This document shows, piece by piece, positions 24,451 to 31,777 of a stretch of DNA of 58,341 bases. The stretch is from Actinacidiphila acidipaludis (GTDB lineage Bacteria > Actinomycetota > Actinomycetes > Streptomycetales > Streptomycetaceae), in NCBI RefSeq assembly GCF_019890725.1, contig NZ_JAINZZ010000049.1, positions 1 to 58,341 on the forward strand, given 5' to 3'. A program made the translations under genes and the position numbers. Numbering within the stretch: position 1 is the first letter of the stretch; the number at the start of each line of letters is the position of its first letter. Below the pieces are notes generated by a model. The model had not been told where the DNA came from. It was given only the letters and a program-made list of their open reading frames with translations, and ran no database searches.

Positions 24451-25660
24451 CACTCTGCGCAAGGCCGTTACGGGCGGCGACGAAGAAGGCGGCAACCCGG
24501 CGGTCGACCGGCTGCGGGAAGAGCTGGAGGGCTACCTCGCGGCGCAGGCCCAGCGCCTGCTCGTCGGACTCGGCAGCACCCTCGGATCGGCCACCACGAA
24601 GCTCAACGACATGGCCGACGGCGAGGGCCCCGGGCTCTCCGGCATCGCGCTGGCGGGCGGCCGGAAGGCCCTCACCAACAAGCTGAAGGGCGAGAAGGGC
24701 GGATTCCTGCGCGGCGTCGTCGAGGAGGGCGCGGGCCGGCTGAAGGAGAACGTCACCGGAGCACTCAAGGGACTGACCGGCTCGAAGAAGCGCAAGGGCA
24801 AGGCGAGTTCGAAGCCGACCGTCATCCTGGAGTACGTCGACGTCGGCGTCCCCGTCCGCGAGGCGTACAACCAGTGGACGCAGCTGCAGGAGTTCAGCGA
24901 GTTCGCCAAGGGCGTGCGCGGGGTGAGTCCCAAGGATGACACCACCTCGGACTGGAACCTGAAGATCTTCTGGTCGAGCCGCAGCTGGCAGGCCAAGGTC
25001 ACCGAGCAGATCCCGGACGAGCGGATCGCCTGGACCTCGGAAGGCGCGAAGGGCACGACCAAGGGAGTCGTCACCTTCCACCCGCTCGGCGAGAACCTCA
25101 CCCGTGTGCTGCTCCTGGTCGAGTACCACCCGAAGGGCCTCTTCGAGAAGACGGGCAACATCTGGCGCGCCCAGGGCCGCCGGGTCCGGCTGGACCTCAA
25201 GCACTTCGCCCGCCATGTGAGCATGCGCGGCGAGGCCACCGGCGCCTGGCGCGGCGAGATCCAGGACGGCGAGGTCGTCGTCGATCACGACGAGGCGGTC
25301 GAGCGCGAAGAGGAAGAGGCCGCACAGGACGGCGGCGACGAGGCCTACGCGGCCGAGGACGCGCCCGACGGCGAGGCCGAGGACGGCTACGACGAGGAAG
25401 GCGCCTACGAGGACGGGGAGGACGGGGAGGACGGCGAGGCCGGCGAGGACGGCGCGTACGAGGACGACGACGCCGCCGGCGACGAGGCGCTCGACGACGG
25501 CGAACCGGCCGAGGACGACGAGCCCGTCGACGACGAGGGCGAGCCGCTCGACGAGTACGAGGACGAGGGCGAGCCGGTCGAGGACGAGGACGGCTACGAC
25601 GACGAGCCGGCCGAGGACGAACTCGAGGACGTGCCCGCCGAGGACAGGAAAGCGCGATGA
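24443..25660 (+). CDS. gvpZ: Gas vesicle protein GvpZ, SRPBCC domain with acidic tail
   Basis: A 405-residue protein. After a helical N-terminus (about 1-125) comes a polyketide-cyclase/SRPBCC-like lipid-binding fold (VILEYVDVGVPVREAYNQWT; EFSEFAKGVRGVSPKDD; WQAKVTEQIPDERIAWTSEG; GVVTFHPL; TRVLLLVEYHP), residues about 130-275. The final 120 residues are almost entirely Glu/Asp/Gly/Tyr (EDGEDGEDGEAGED), a strongly acidic disordered tail. GTG at 24443 overlaps gvpY by 8 bp. Its acidic tail and the basic GvpY tail could pair, but this is only an inference. Confidence 0.88.
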   Translation: MTDTLRKAVTGGDEEGGNPAVDRLREELEGYLAAQAQRLLVGLGSTLGSATTKLNDMADGEGPGLSGIALAGGRKALTNKLKGEKGGFLRGVVEEGAGRLKENVTGALKGLTGSKKRKGKASSKPTVILEYVDVGVPVREAYNQWTQLQEFSEFAKGVRGVSPKDDTTSDWNLKIFWSSRSWQAKVTEQIPDERIAWTSEGAKGTTKGVVTFHPLGENLTRVLLLVEYHPKGLFEKTGNIWRAQGRRVRLDLKHFARHVSMRGEATGAWRGEIQDGEVVVDHDEAVEREEEEAAQDGGDEAYAAEDAPDGEAEDGYDEEGAYEDGEDGEDGEAGEDGAYEDDDAAGDEALDDGEPAEDDEPVDDEGEPLDEYEDEGEPVEDEDGYDDEPAEDELEDVPAEDRKAR

Positions 25661-26067
25661 CCACCGCCGCGCGGTACCCGGAACCGTACGGCTCCGGTAC
25701 CACCAATCTCGCCGACATCCTCGAACGCGTGCTGGACAAGGGCATCGTGATCGCCGGCGACATCCGGATCAACCTGCTCGACATCGAGCTGCTCACCATC
25801 AAACTGCGGCTGCTGGTGGCCTCCGTCGACAAGGCGAAGGAGATGGGCATCGACTGGTGGGAGGACGATCCGTCGCTCTCGTCCGGCGCCCGCAAGCGCG
25901 GACTCGACCAGGAGAACCAGCGGTTGCGGCGCAGGATCGCCGAGCTGGAGGACGGGCACGGCGCGGCGGCCGAGGTCGAGGAAGGACACGAGGACCGGCA
26001 CGAGGAGAGCCGGCACGAGGAGAGCCGGCACGAGGAGAGCCGGCACGAGGAGGTCGAAGGCGGATGA
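25657..26067 (+). CDS. gvpJ: Gas vesicle protein GvpJ
   Basis: A 136-residue GvpA paralogue used as a minor wall or cap protein. The core, residues about 15-70, has LADILERVLDKGIVIAGDIRINLLDIELLTIKLRLLVASVDKA (in parts), ending in WWEDDPSLS. A coiled-coil-like stretch (RKRGLDQENQRLRRRIAELE) follows. Its C-terminus consists of three perfect HEESR repeats. It overlaps gvpZ by 4 bp (ATGA). Confidence 0.92.
   Translation: MTTAARYPEPYGSGTTNLADILERVLDKGIVIAGDIRINLLDIELLTIKLRLLVASVDKAKEMGIDWWEDDPSLSSGARKRGLDQENQRLRRRIAELEDGHGAAAEVEEGHEDRHEESRHEESRHEESRHEEVEGG
25996..26055. repeat. 15-bp tandem repeats encoding HEESR
   Basis: CGGCACGAGGAGAGC occurs at 25996-26010, 26011-26025 and 26026-26040 exactly, with a fourth altered copy at 26041-26055 and a degenerate copy before. 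They lie at the 3' end of gvpJ and keep its frame. Confidence 0.9.
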
Positions 26068-26885
26068 CCGAGCTGCTGTACGCCTACGCCGTGACCGGGC
26101 GGGAGCCGGGGACGGCCGTGGCCTCGTACGGTCAGGGCGTCACCGGTGCCCCGGTGTTCCCGGTGGCGGAGGGCGAACTCGCCGCCCTGGTGAGCCGGGT
26201 TCCGGCCGCCGGGTTCGACGAAGTGGCGCTGCAGGCGCAGTTGGAGGACCTCGAGTGGCTGGAGCGGGTCGCCCGCGCCCACCACGAGGTGGTGGCCGCC
26301 GCGTCGTCCGCCGGCTGCGCCCTGCCGTTGCGCCTCGCCACGGTCTACCGCGACGAGGACGGCGTGCGGCGCATGCTGCGCACCGGGCACGACCGTCTGC
26401 GGGCGGAGCTGGACCGGCTGGACGGCCGGATCGAGTGGGGGGTGAAGGTGTACACCACGCCCGCGGCGCAGGCGGCCCCGGTCGGTCCCGCCGGTCCCGG
26501 TGCGGCCCCCGCCGGGCCGGCCGCCGCCCGCGGAGGTGCGGGCGGGACGGTGTCGGGGCGCGACTACCTGCGGCAGCGGCTCCGGCAGCGGCAGACCCAG
26601 GACGGCGTCCTGCAGCAGAGCAGCGACCTCGCGGACCGGCTCGACGCCGAACTCTCCCGCCTCGCCGAGGACCGCCGGGTGCACCGGCCGCAGGACCCCC
26701 GGCTGTCCCGCAGGGACGGGGTCAACGTCCTGAACGCCTCCTATCTGGTGCCGGCCGCCGACGCGCATGCCTTCGCCGAGCGTGCCCGCACGCTCGTCGC
26801 GGGCGAGACGCGCGTCCGGGTGGAGATGACCGGCCCCTGGGCGCCCTACTCCTTCGCCGGCACCGGTGCGACGGAGGCCCCATGA
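26064..26885 (+). CDS. gvpL: Gas vesicle protein GvpL (GvpF/L family)
   Basis: A 273-residue GvpF/L-family protein. It starts LLYAYAVTGREPG, contains the family stretch AAASSAGCALPLRLATVYRDEDG, and ends VRVEMTGPWAPYSFAG. A Pro/Ala/Gly linker near residue 135-155 (APVGPAGPGAAPAGPAAARG) separates the two domains and is longer than in GvpF. The ATG overlaps the gvpJ stop (ATGA), and its own stop overlaps gvpS. It is expected to interact with GvpA and other minor proteins. Confidence 0.9.
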   Translation: MTELLYAYAVTGREPGTAVASYGQGVTGAPVFPVAEGELAALVSRVPAAGFDEVALQAQLEDLEWLERVARAHHEVVAAASSAGCALPLRLATVYRDEDGVRRMLRTGHDRLRAELDRLDGRIEWGVKVYTTPAAQAAPVGPAGPGAAPAGPAAARGGAGGTVSGRDYLRQRLRQRQTQDGVLQQSSDLADRLDAELSRLAEDRRVHRPQDPRLSRRDGVNVLNASYLVPAADAHAFAERARTLVAGETRVRVEMTGPWAPYSFAGTGATEAP

Positions 26886-27112
26886 CCACCGTCGCGGGCC
26901 CCGACCGCCTGCCCTCCGTGCCCGAGCCGCTCGCCCAGCGGCAGGTCGCCCTGGTCGACCTGCTCGACCGGCTGCTGGCCGGCGGGGTGGTGCTGGCCGG
27001 TGAACTGACGCTGCGGATCGCCGACGTGGACCTGGTCCGGATCCATCTGAGCGCGCTCATCGCCTCGATCGGGCCGCAACTGCCCTCGCCCTGGGAGGAG
27101 GACCCGCGATGA
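26882..27112 (+). CDS. gvpS: Gas vesicle protein GvpS (GvpA-like)
   Basis: A 76-residue GvpA/J-type minor protein. It carries the short core QVALVDLLDRLLAGGVVLAGELTLRIADVDLVRIHLSALIASI (in parts) and ends PWEEDPR. The exposed N-terminal 15 residues are Pro-rich. It overlaps gvpL and gvpK by 4 bp each. In streptomycetes it is the third GvpA paralogue of the cluster. Confidence 0.9.
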   Translation: MTTVAGPDRLPSVPEPLAQRQVALVDLLDRLLAGGVVLAGELTLRIADVDLVRIHLSALIASIGPQLPSPWEEDPR

Positions 27113-27405
27113 CGACAGCTCCGGCCGGACGCCGCGGCCGTGTGGAGATCGACCACGACACCGTCGAGCGTGACCTGATGAAGCTCGTGCTGACGGTGGT
27201 GGAACTGCTGCGCGAGCTCATGGAACGGCAGGCCCTGCGCCGCGTCGACGAGAACACCCTCACCGAGGACCAGGAGGAACGCATCGGCCTGACCCTGATG
27301 CTCCTCCAGGACCGCATGAACACCCTGTGCGACCGCTACGGGCTGTCGCCCGAGGACCTCAACCTCGACCTGGGCCCCCTGGGCCCGCTCCTGCCGCGCG
27401 ACTGA
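27109..27405 (+). CDS. gvpK: Gas vesicle protein GvpK
   Basis: A 98-residue GvpK. The conserved domain covers residues 13-92: DTVERDLMKLVLTVVELLRELMERQALRRVDENTLTEDQEERIGLTLMLLQDRMN (in parts), with LSPEDLNLDLGPLGPLL at the end. The family is needed for vesicle formation. It is the last gene of the overlapping run; its stop is followed by a 160-bp gap with a small GGCCGG/CCGGCC hairpin at about 27428-27443. Confidence 0.92.
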   Translation: MTTAPAGRRGRVEIDHDTVERDLMKLVLTVVELLRELMERQALRRVDENTLTEDQEERIGLTLMLLQDRMNTLCDRYGLSPEDLNLDLGPLGPLLPRD

Positions 27406-27568
27406 CGTCCCCGCCCGCTGCCCAGCGCGGCCGGGACGCCGGCCGATTTCCGGGTGGTGGCGCGGCGAGGTATTGATGGAGGAGGGACCGGCCCGTCCGG
27501 GTACGGACCGCCGCGGGCGCGAGGTCCTCACCGCAGGGGGGAGCTGGACCCGAACCGAGGCGAACGTC

Positions 27569-28966
27569 GTGTTCCACGATCGAGAGGACGCCGGACGCAG
27601 GCTCGCGGCACGCTGCGGGCACCTCGCCGGGGACGACGTGATCGTCCTCGGCCTTCCCCGGGGCGGTGTGCCCGTCGCCGAGCAGGTGGCCGAGGCCCTG
27701 CACGCACCCCTGGACGTGTGCGTCGTGCGCAAGCTGGGCGTCCCGTACCAGCCCGAGCTCGGCATGGGCGCCATCGGCGAGGGCGGTGCCCGGGTGATCA
27801 ACGACGACGTCGTGCAGGGCGCCCAGGTCGGAGCCGCGGACGTCGCCGCCGTCGAGGAGCACGAGCGGGGCGTCCTGCGCATGCGGGCCCGGCGCTACCG
27901 CGGCAGCAGCCCGCCCGCGCCGCTGGACGGCCGGACGGCGGTCGTCGTGGACGACGGCATCGCGACCGGCTCCACCGCCCGCGCGGCCTGCCGGATCGCC
28001 CGTGAGCGGGGTGCGCGCCGGGTCGTCCTCGCGGTTCCGGTGGCTCCGGTGGACTGGCGGGAGCGGCTCGCCGGCGCCGCCGACGACTACGTCACCGTCG
28101 AGACGCCGCGCGGCTTCGCCGCGATCGGCCAGTTCTACGACGACTTCACCCAGACCTCGGACGCGGAGGTCACCGCGTGCCTGGCACGGTCGGCGGAGCG
28201 TGACCGCGAAAACGGAGCAGCCGGAGCAGCCGGAGCGGACGTCCCGGGGGAGCCGGCGGCCGCGGTCCATCGCTCGGCCACGGCGTGGCAGGGGGAGACG
28301 CCGCTCCCGCCGGAGGCGCGGGAGGAACCAGTCGTCATCCCCGCCACCGGAGGCCGGCTCTCCGGCGATCTCACCGTTCCCGCCACCGCGGCCGGCATCG
28401 TGCTGTTCGCCCACGGCAGCGGGAGCAGCCGGCACAGCCCGCGCAACCGCATGGTCGCCGCCGCGCTCAACGAGGCCGGCCTGGGAACGCTGCTCTTCGA
28501 CCTGCTCACCGACGACGAGGCGCGCGACCGTGCCAATGTGTTCGACACCGCCCTTCTCGCCGGACGCCTCGCCGAGGCCACCGCATGGCTGCGCACCAGG
28601 CCCGAGGCCGACGGCCGCACGGTGGGCTACTTCGGTGCCAGCACCGGCGCTGGCGCCGCGCTGTGGGCGGCCGCCGAACCCGGTACCGACGTGGCCGCGG
28701 TCGTCTCCCGCGGCGGACGGCCGGATCTCGCGGGAGACCGGCTGCCGCACGTCCGCCCGCCGACACTGCTGATCGTCGGCGGCCGCGACATCCAGGTCCT
28801 CGATCTCAACCGGCAGGCGCAGCTGCGGCTGCGCTGCGAGAACCGTCTCGCCGTCGTGCCCGGCGCCACCCACCTCTTCGAGGAACCCGGGACGCTGGAG
28901 AGCGTCAGCACCCTCGCGGCCGACTGGTTCACCCGGCACCTGTCCCGGACCCCGCAGCACACCTGA
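27569..28966 (+). CDS. Phosphoribosyltransferase-dienelactone hydrolase fusion
   Basis: A 465-residue two-domain protein. The N-terminal type I phosphoribosyltransferase domain (VFHDREDAGRRLA to about residue 205) has VLGLPRGGVPVA and the PRPP loop VVVDDGIATGSTARAA. The C-terminal alpha/beta-hydrolase (about 245-460) has the HGSGSSRHSPRN loop, nucleophile elbow GASTGAGA, acid Asp in GGRDIQVLD and His in GATHLFEE. Such fusions are known in actinobacteria near stress genes, but their substrate is not established. GTG at 27569 begins the conserved part and has GAGG 8 bp upstream; ATG at 27476, also with GAGG, would add a non-conserved leader. No export signal is seen. Confidence 0.85.
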   Translation: MFHDREDAGRRLAARCGHLAGDDVIVLGLPRGGVPVAEQVAEALHAPLDVCVVRKLGVPYQPELGMGAIGEGGARVINDDVVQGAQVGAADVAAVEEHERGVLRMRARRYRGSSPPAPLDGRTAVVVDDGIATGSTARAACRIARERGARRVVLAVPVAPVDWRERLAGAADDYVTVETPRGFAAIGQFYDDFTQTSDAEVTACLARSAERDRENGAAGAAGADVPGEPAAAVHRSATAWQGETPLPPEAREEPVVIPATGGRLSGDLTVPATAAGIVLFAHGSGSSRHSPRNRMVAAALNEAGLGTLLFDLLTDDEARDRANVFDTALLAGRLAEATAWLRTRPEADGRTVGYFGASTGAGAALWAAAEPGTDVAAVVSRGGRPDLAGDRLPHVRPPTLLIVGGRDIQVLDLNRQAQLRLRCENRLAVVPGATHLFEEPGTLESVSTLAADWFTRHLSRTPQHT

Positions 28967-29022
28967 CTCGCGTCCGGGATGTGACCGGGCGGCCGGGCGG
29001 ACGCTGCCGCCGTGTGCGTCGT

Positions 29023-29039
29023 CCGGGTGACTCACCCGG
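29023..29039. promoter_or_regulatory. Palindrome upstream of the PPOX gene
   Basis: CCGGGTGACTCACCCGG at 29023-29039 is a palindrome with 8-bp arms around one base, 58 bp before the next start. It could be an operator or the terminator of the preceding gene. Confidence 0.4.
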
Positions 29040-29097
29040 CCGGGCGATGACTTCCGGGCCCCTCGGGTGTCGTTATGGGCAGAGGAAGGAGTCCGCC

Positions 29098-29655
29098 ATG
29101 TCGACCCAGAGGACCGCACAGCAACCCGTCACCGAACTCGACCGCCGCTACAGCTCCGCGCTCAATCCCCGCCCTGGTGCCGCGGACGTCACCGCCACCG
29201 CGTGGGGGGACGCGGAGCGGCACCTGGAGTCCGCCGAGATCTTCTGGCTGTCCACCGTGCGGCCCGACGGCCGGCTGCACATCACGCCCGTGCTCGCCGC
29301 CTGGCACGAGGGGGTGCTGTACTTCTCCACCGGAGCCGGCGAGCAGAAGGCGAAGAACCTCGCCGGCGACGCGCACTGCGCGCTGACCACCGGGCGGAAC
29401 TCGCTCACCGAGGGGCTGGACCTGGTGGTCGAGGGCACCGCCCGGGAGGTGACCGACCCGGCCGTCAAGGAGCGGATGATCGCCGCCTACACGGCGAAGT
29501 ACGGCGCGCACATCACCTCGGCCGAGGGTTCCTTCCACGGGATCGACGACGCGATCCGCAAGGGGGACGTGGCCGTCTTCGCGGTCGCGCCCGGAACGGC
29601 GTACGGCTTCGGCCGGGACGACGGTGTGTACACGCACACGCGCTGGACGTTCTGA
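29098..29655 (+). CDS. Pyridoxamine 5'-phosphate oxidase-fold protein
   Basis: A 185-residue protein of the PPOX/split-barrel superfamily, which binds FMN or F420. Visible family stretches are IFWLSTVRPDGRLHITPVLAAWHEGVLYFSTGAGEQKAKNLA (in parts) and LVVEGTAREVTD. It may be an F420- or FMN-dependent reductase; cofactor choice cannot be read from the sequence with confidence. A strong AGAGGAAGGAG ribosome site precedes the ATG. It stands alone between the fusion gene and the ribosomal protein genes, separated from the latter by a large hairpin. Confidence 0.9.
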   Translation: MSTQRTAQQPVTELDRRYSSALNPRPGAADVTATAWGDAERHLESAEIFWLSTVRPDGRLHITPVLAAWHEGVLYFSTGAGEQKAKNLAGDAHCALTTGRNSLTEGLDLVVEGTAREVTDPAVKERMIAAYTAKYGAHITSAEGSFHGIDDAIRKGDVAVFAVAPGTAYGFGRDDGVYTHTRWTF

Positions 29656-29735
29656 ACCGGGCGCGGCGACGCGACCGGGGGAGCGATCCCGCCGGCCCGG
29701 GCGCGTCCCCCCGGCAACGACGCGCGGAGAGCACG

Positions 29736-29772
29736 AAGGGGTGGAGCGAGCGGCGTGCTCGCCCCACCCCTT
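29736..29772. terminator. Bidirectional terminator
   Basis: AAGGGGTGG at 29736-29744 pairs with CCACCCCTT at 29764-29772, and an inner GCGAG/CTCGC stem extends it. It lies between the convergent PPOX and L31 genes, with T residues on one side and A residues on the other, as expected for two-way termination. Confidence 0.85.
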
Positions 29773-29784
29773 GTACGCAGGGTG

Positions 29785-30048
29785 TTACTTCTTCTTCTGC
29801 TGGTCCTTGCCGCCGTACCGGCGCTGGAAGCGCTCCACGCGGCCCGCGGTGTCCACGACCCGCTGGCTGCCCGTGTAGAACGGGTGGCTGGCGGAGGAGA
29901 TCTCGACGTCGATCACGGGGTAGGTGTTGCCGTCCTCCCACTCGACGGTCCGCTCGCTGGTGAGCGTGGACCTCGTGAGGAAGGCGAAGTCACCGGCCCG
30001 GTCCCGGAAGACGACGGGATGGTAATCGGGGTGGATTCCGGACTTCAT
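29785..30048 (-). CDS. rpmE: 50S ribosomal protein L31 type B (zinc-free)
   Basis: An 87-residue L31 of the type B form: MKSGIHPDYHPVVFRDRAGDFAF, then HPFYTGSQRVVDTAGRVERFQRRYG. No cysteine is present, so it lacks the zinc ribbon of the primary L31. In actinobacteria such copies replace the zinc-containing protein during zinc limitation. It is 5 bp downstream of the L33 gene on the same strand, so they form an operon. The lysine-rich end (GGKDQQKKK) is typical. Confidence 0.95.
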   Translation of the reverse strand: MKSGIHPDYHPVVFRDRAGDFAFLTRSTLTSERTVEWEDGNTYPVIDVEISSASHPFYTGSQRVVDTAGRVERFQRRYGGKDQQKKK

Positions 30049-30053
30049 AGCGT

Positions 30054-30218
30054 TCAGCGCTCCTCTCGGAACTCTACGTGGCGACCGGCTACGGGGTCGT
30101 ACTTACGCAGGGTAAGACGATCCGGGTCATTTCGGCGGCTCTTGCGGGTCACGTAGGTGTAGCCGGTACCTGCGGTCGACCGCAGCTTGGTGATGGGGCG
30201 GAGGTCGTTGCGTGCCAT
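30054..30218 (-). CDS. rpmG: 50S ribosomal protein L33 (zinc-free)
   Basis: A 54-residue L33: MARNDLRPITKLRSTAGTGY, TYVTRKSRRNDPDRLTLRKYDPVAGRHVEFREER. The CxxC pairs of the zinc-binding form are missing, so this is the C-minus paralogue. Upstream of the ATG, in the transcription direction, lies TGGAAATGAAAACCA at 30241-30255, a partial match to the Zur box. It is the first gene of the rpmG-rpmE pair. Confidence 0.95.
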   Translation of the reverse strand: MARNDLRPITKLRSTAGTGYTYVTRKSRRNDPDRLTLRKYDPVAGRHVEFREER

Positions 30219-30240
30219 GTCCACCTCAGCAATATGGTGC

Positions 30241-30255
30241 TGGTTTTCATTTCCA
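30241..30255. promoter_or_regulatory. Partial Zur-like box
   Basis: On the minus strand this reads TGGAAATGAAAACCA, 10 of 15 matches to the streptomycete Zur consensus TGAAAATGATTTTCA. It is 23 bp upstream of the zinc-free L33 start, exactly where Zur regulation would be expected. The match is weak on the right arm. Confidence 0.5.
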
Positions 30256-30423
30256 TAGGATAGGTGACGTGCGTCACATGCCTCCATGGTCCCCCTCGGA
30301 CGAGGGCGTCCGGCGCACCCGTCCACGCAGGCCTAACGCCCCCGCCCGTGATCGCTGTTCCGGCCCGCCGCGCGACCGCGCCCCGCCACCCATGACGGTG
30401 GCGGGGCGCAGTCGGGTCGCTCA

Positions 30424-30741
30424 TCAGCAGTGGCCGACCCTGGTCTGGTTCGACACCTGTGTGGCGATCATGTAGCCGGTGCCGTACACCGTGTTGACCT
30501 TGAACCAGCGGTTCGTGCCGTCCCACCACTGGTTGTCGGTCCAGCAGACCATGCTCACCGGCGTCAGCCGCGGCATCTCGAAGTAGATGCCGCCGGAGCC
30601 GGCCGAAGCCGACAGGCTGCACGTGGAGGTGTTGCAGTACGACGGGCCGTAGGCCGACGCCGGGGCGGCGGACAGTGCCAGAGCCGCGGCGGCACCGGCG
30701 GCCGAGACCGCGGCGGCGGTGTACAGGGGCTTGATGCGCAT
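30424..30741 (-). CDS. Small secreted protein, SH3-like, four cysteines
   Basis: A 105-residue exported protein. The Sec signal peptide (MRIKPLYTAAAVSAAGAAAA then LALSAAPASA) is cleaved at about residue 30 before YGPSYCNTSTC. The mature 75 residues contain four Cys, probably two disulfides, and WFKVNTVYGTGYMIATQVSNQTRVGHC, resembling bacterial SH3-like folds. A GGGAGG sequence precedes the ATG. No enzymatic motif is visible. A role on the cell surface or in the medium is likely. Confidence 0.88.
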   Translation of the reverse strand: MRIKPLYTAAAVSAAGAAAALALSAAPASAYGPSYCNTSTCSLSASAGSGGIYFEMPRLTPVSMVCWTDNQWWDGTNRWFKVNTVYGTGYMIATQVSNQTRVGHC

Positions 30742-30817
30742 GCGGACGTCCCTCCCTCAGGTCCGGCAGGATGCCGGTGGCACGACGGTAGGTGGCCCCG
30801 GAGGCAGCGGAAGGCCG

Positions 30818-30847
30818 CGTTGCAGGGCAGTCGGCGGCCCTGCAACG
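30818..30847 (-). terminator. Hairpin downstream of the NAD-binding protein gene
   Basis: CGTTGCAGGGC at 30818-30828 pairs perfectly with GCCCTGCAACG at 30837-30847 across an 8-nt loop. It lies 54 bp after the stop of the upstream gene on this strand and before the small secreted protein gene. Confidence 0.7.
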
Positions 30848-30863
30848 GGCGCGGACGGTCCGG

Positions 30864-30919
30864 GCGCGTTGTGTTAGGCGCGTTGTGTCAGGCGAGGTGC
30901 GTCAGGCCAGGTGCGGATG
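30864..30919. repeat. 14-bp tandem repeats over the 3' end of the NAD-binding gene
   Basis: Four 14-bp units begin at 30864, 30878, 30892 and 30906 (GCGCGTTGTGTTAG and relatives). The first two differ by one base, the others more. The array covers the last codons and stop (30902) of the gene and continues outside it. Confidence 0.8.
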
Positions 30920-31777
30920 CCCGCCCGGATCCTCCCGCGATTCCCGGTGGACGACCGTGAAGTGCCGGTCGCCGCCGGGGGCGACGCCCGGGGTGACGAG
31001 TTCGTCGGCCACGGCGACGGCCAGGTCCTCGGCACTGATCCACGAGCGGCCGCCGGCCGTGGTGAGCAGCGTGCCGGCGCCGCGCCGGTAGCGGCCGGTC
31101 CGTTCACCGGGCCGCAGGTCGGCCGGCGGGCTCAGGTACACCCAGTCCGCCTCCCCGTGAGCCTGGCAGGCCCGCAGTTGGGCGATCCCGGCCTCGGCGA
31201 CGGTCCGGTACTCCGGCGGAACGTAGCGCGGGTCGTCGGCGGCGAGCAGAGCCGGATCGTCGGGGCTGCGCAGGGCTCCGGCGCCGCCGACCACCAGGAC
31301 GCGCATGCCGTGCCGGGCGGCGCAGTCCAGCACCGTCCGGGTGGTGGCCACCAGGAAGTCCGGGTCGGGCGGGAGGGTCCGGACCGTCACGACGACGGCG
31401 TCCGGGACGATGGGGGCCGGGACGATGGGGTCCGGGACGACGGGGTTCGGCGGGGCGGCATGCCGGTCGGTGGCCTGGGGGGTGGCGACCCTCGCGGTGG
31501 CGTCCGCGGCAGCGGCCCGTGCGGTGGTGGAAACCGAGGCGCCGTGGACGGCCCGGCCCTCCAGCGCGTCGCGCAGGGCGCGGCTGTCGGAGGCGTCGAC
31601 CGCGACCGGTGTCACGAGCGGGCTCCCGTCCGCAGGCCTGCGGGAGAGGGCGAGCACGCGATGCCCGCGAGCCGCGATCTCGTCGACCACCCGGCTGCCC
31701 ACCATGCCGGTGGCCCCGAGGACCGCGACGGTCCTGCGCTTGTTCATCGGTTTCTTTTCCGTGGGACCCGTCGTCAT
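30902..31777 (-). CDS. NAD(P)-binding atypical SDR/NmrA-type protein
   Basis: A 291-residue Rossmann-fold protein. The GATGMVGSRV nucleotide loop is near residue 22, followed by RVLALSRRP. It resembles NmrA/atypical SDR proteins (VLVVGGAGALRSPDD; WVYLSPPADLRPGERTGRYR; ISAEDLAVAVADEL). Compared with relatives it has an inserted Ala/Pro-rich segment at about residues 86-125, including the repeat PDPIVPAPIVPDA, encoded by 15-bp tandem repeats. The ATG at 31777 overlaps the stop of the exporter gene (ATGA), so the two are an operon. AAAGGA stands 8 bp upstream. The substrate is unknown. Confidence 0.85.
   Translation of the reverse strand: MTTGPTEKKPMNKRRTVAVLGATGMVGSRVVDEIAARGHRVLALSRRPADGSPLVTPVAVDASDSRALRDALEGRAVHGASVSTTARAAAADATARVATPQATDRHAAPPNPVVPDPIVPAPIVPDAVVVTVRTLPPDPDFLVATTRTVLDCAARHGMRVLVVGGAGALRSPDDPALLAADDPRYVPPEYRTVAEAGIAQLRACQAHGEADWVYLSPPADLRPGERTGRYRRGAGTLLTTAGGRSWISAEDLAVAVADELVTPGVAPGGDRHFTVVHRESREDPGGHPHLA
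31399..31447. repeat. 15-bp coding repeats (Pro-Ile-Val-Pro)
   Basis: Three successive 15-bp units based on GTCCGGGACGATGGG run through the inserted segment of the NAD-binding protein, with a fourth partial copy. They encode the PIVP(D/A) repeat on the minus strand. Confidence 0.7.
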
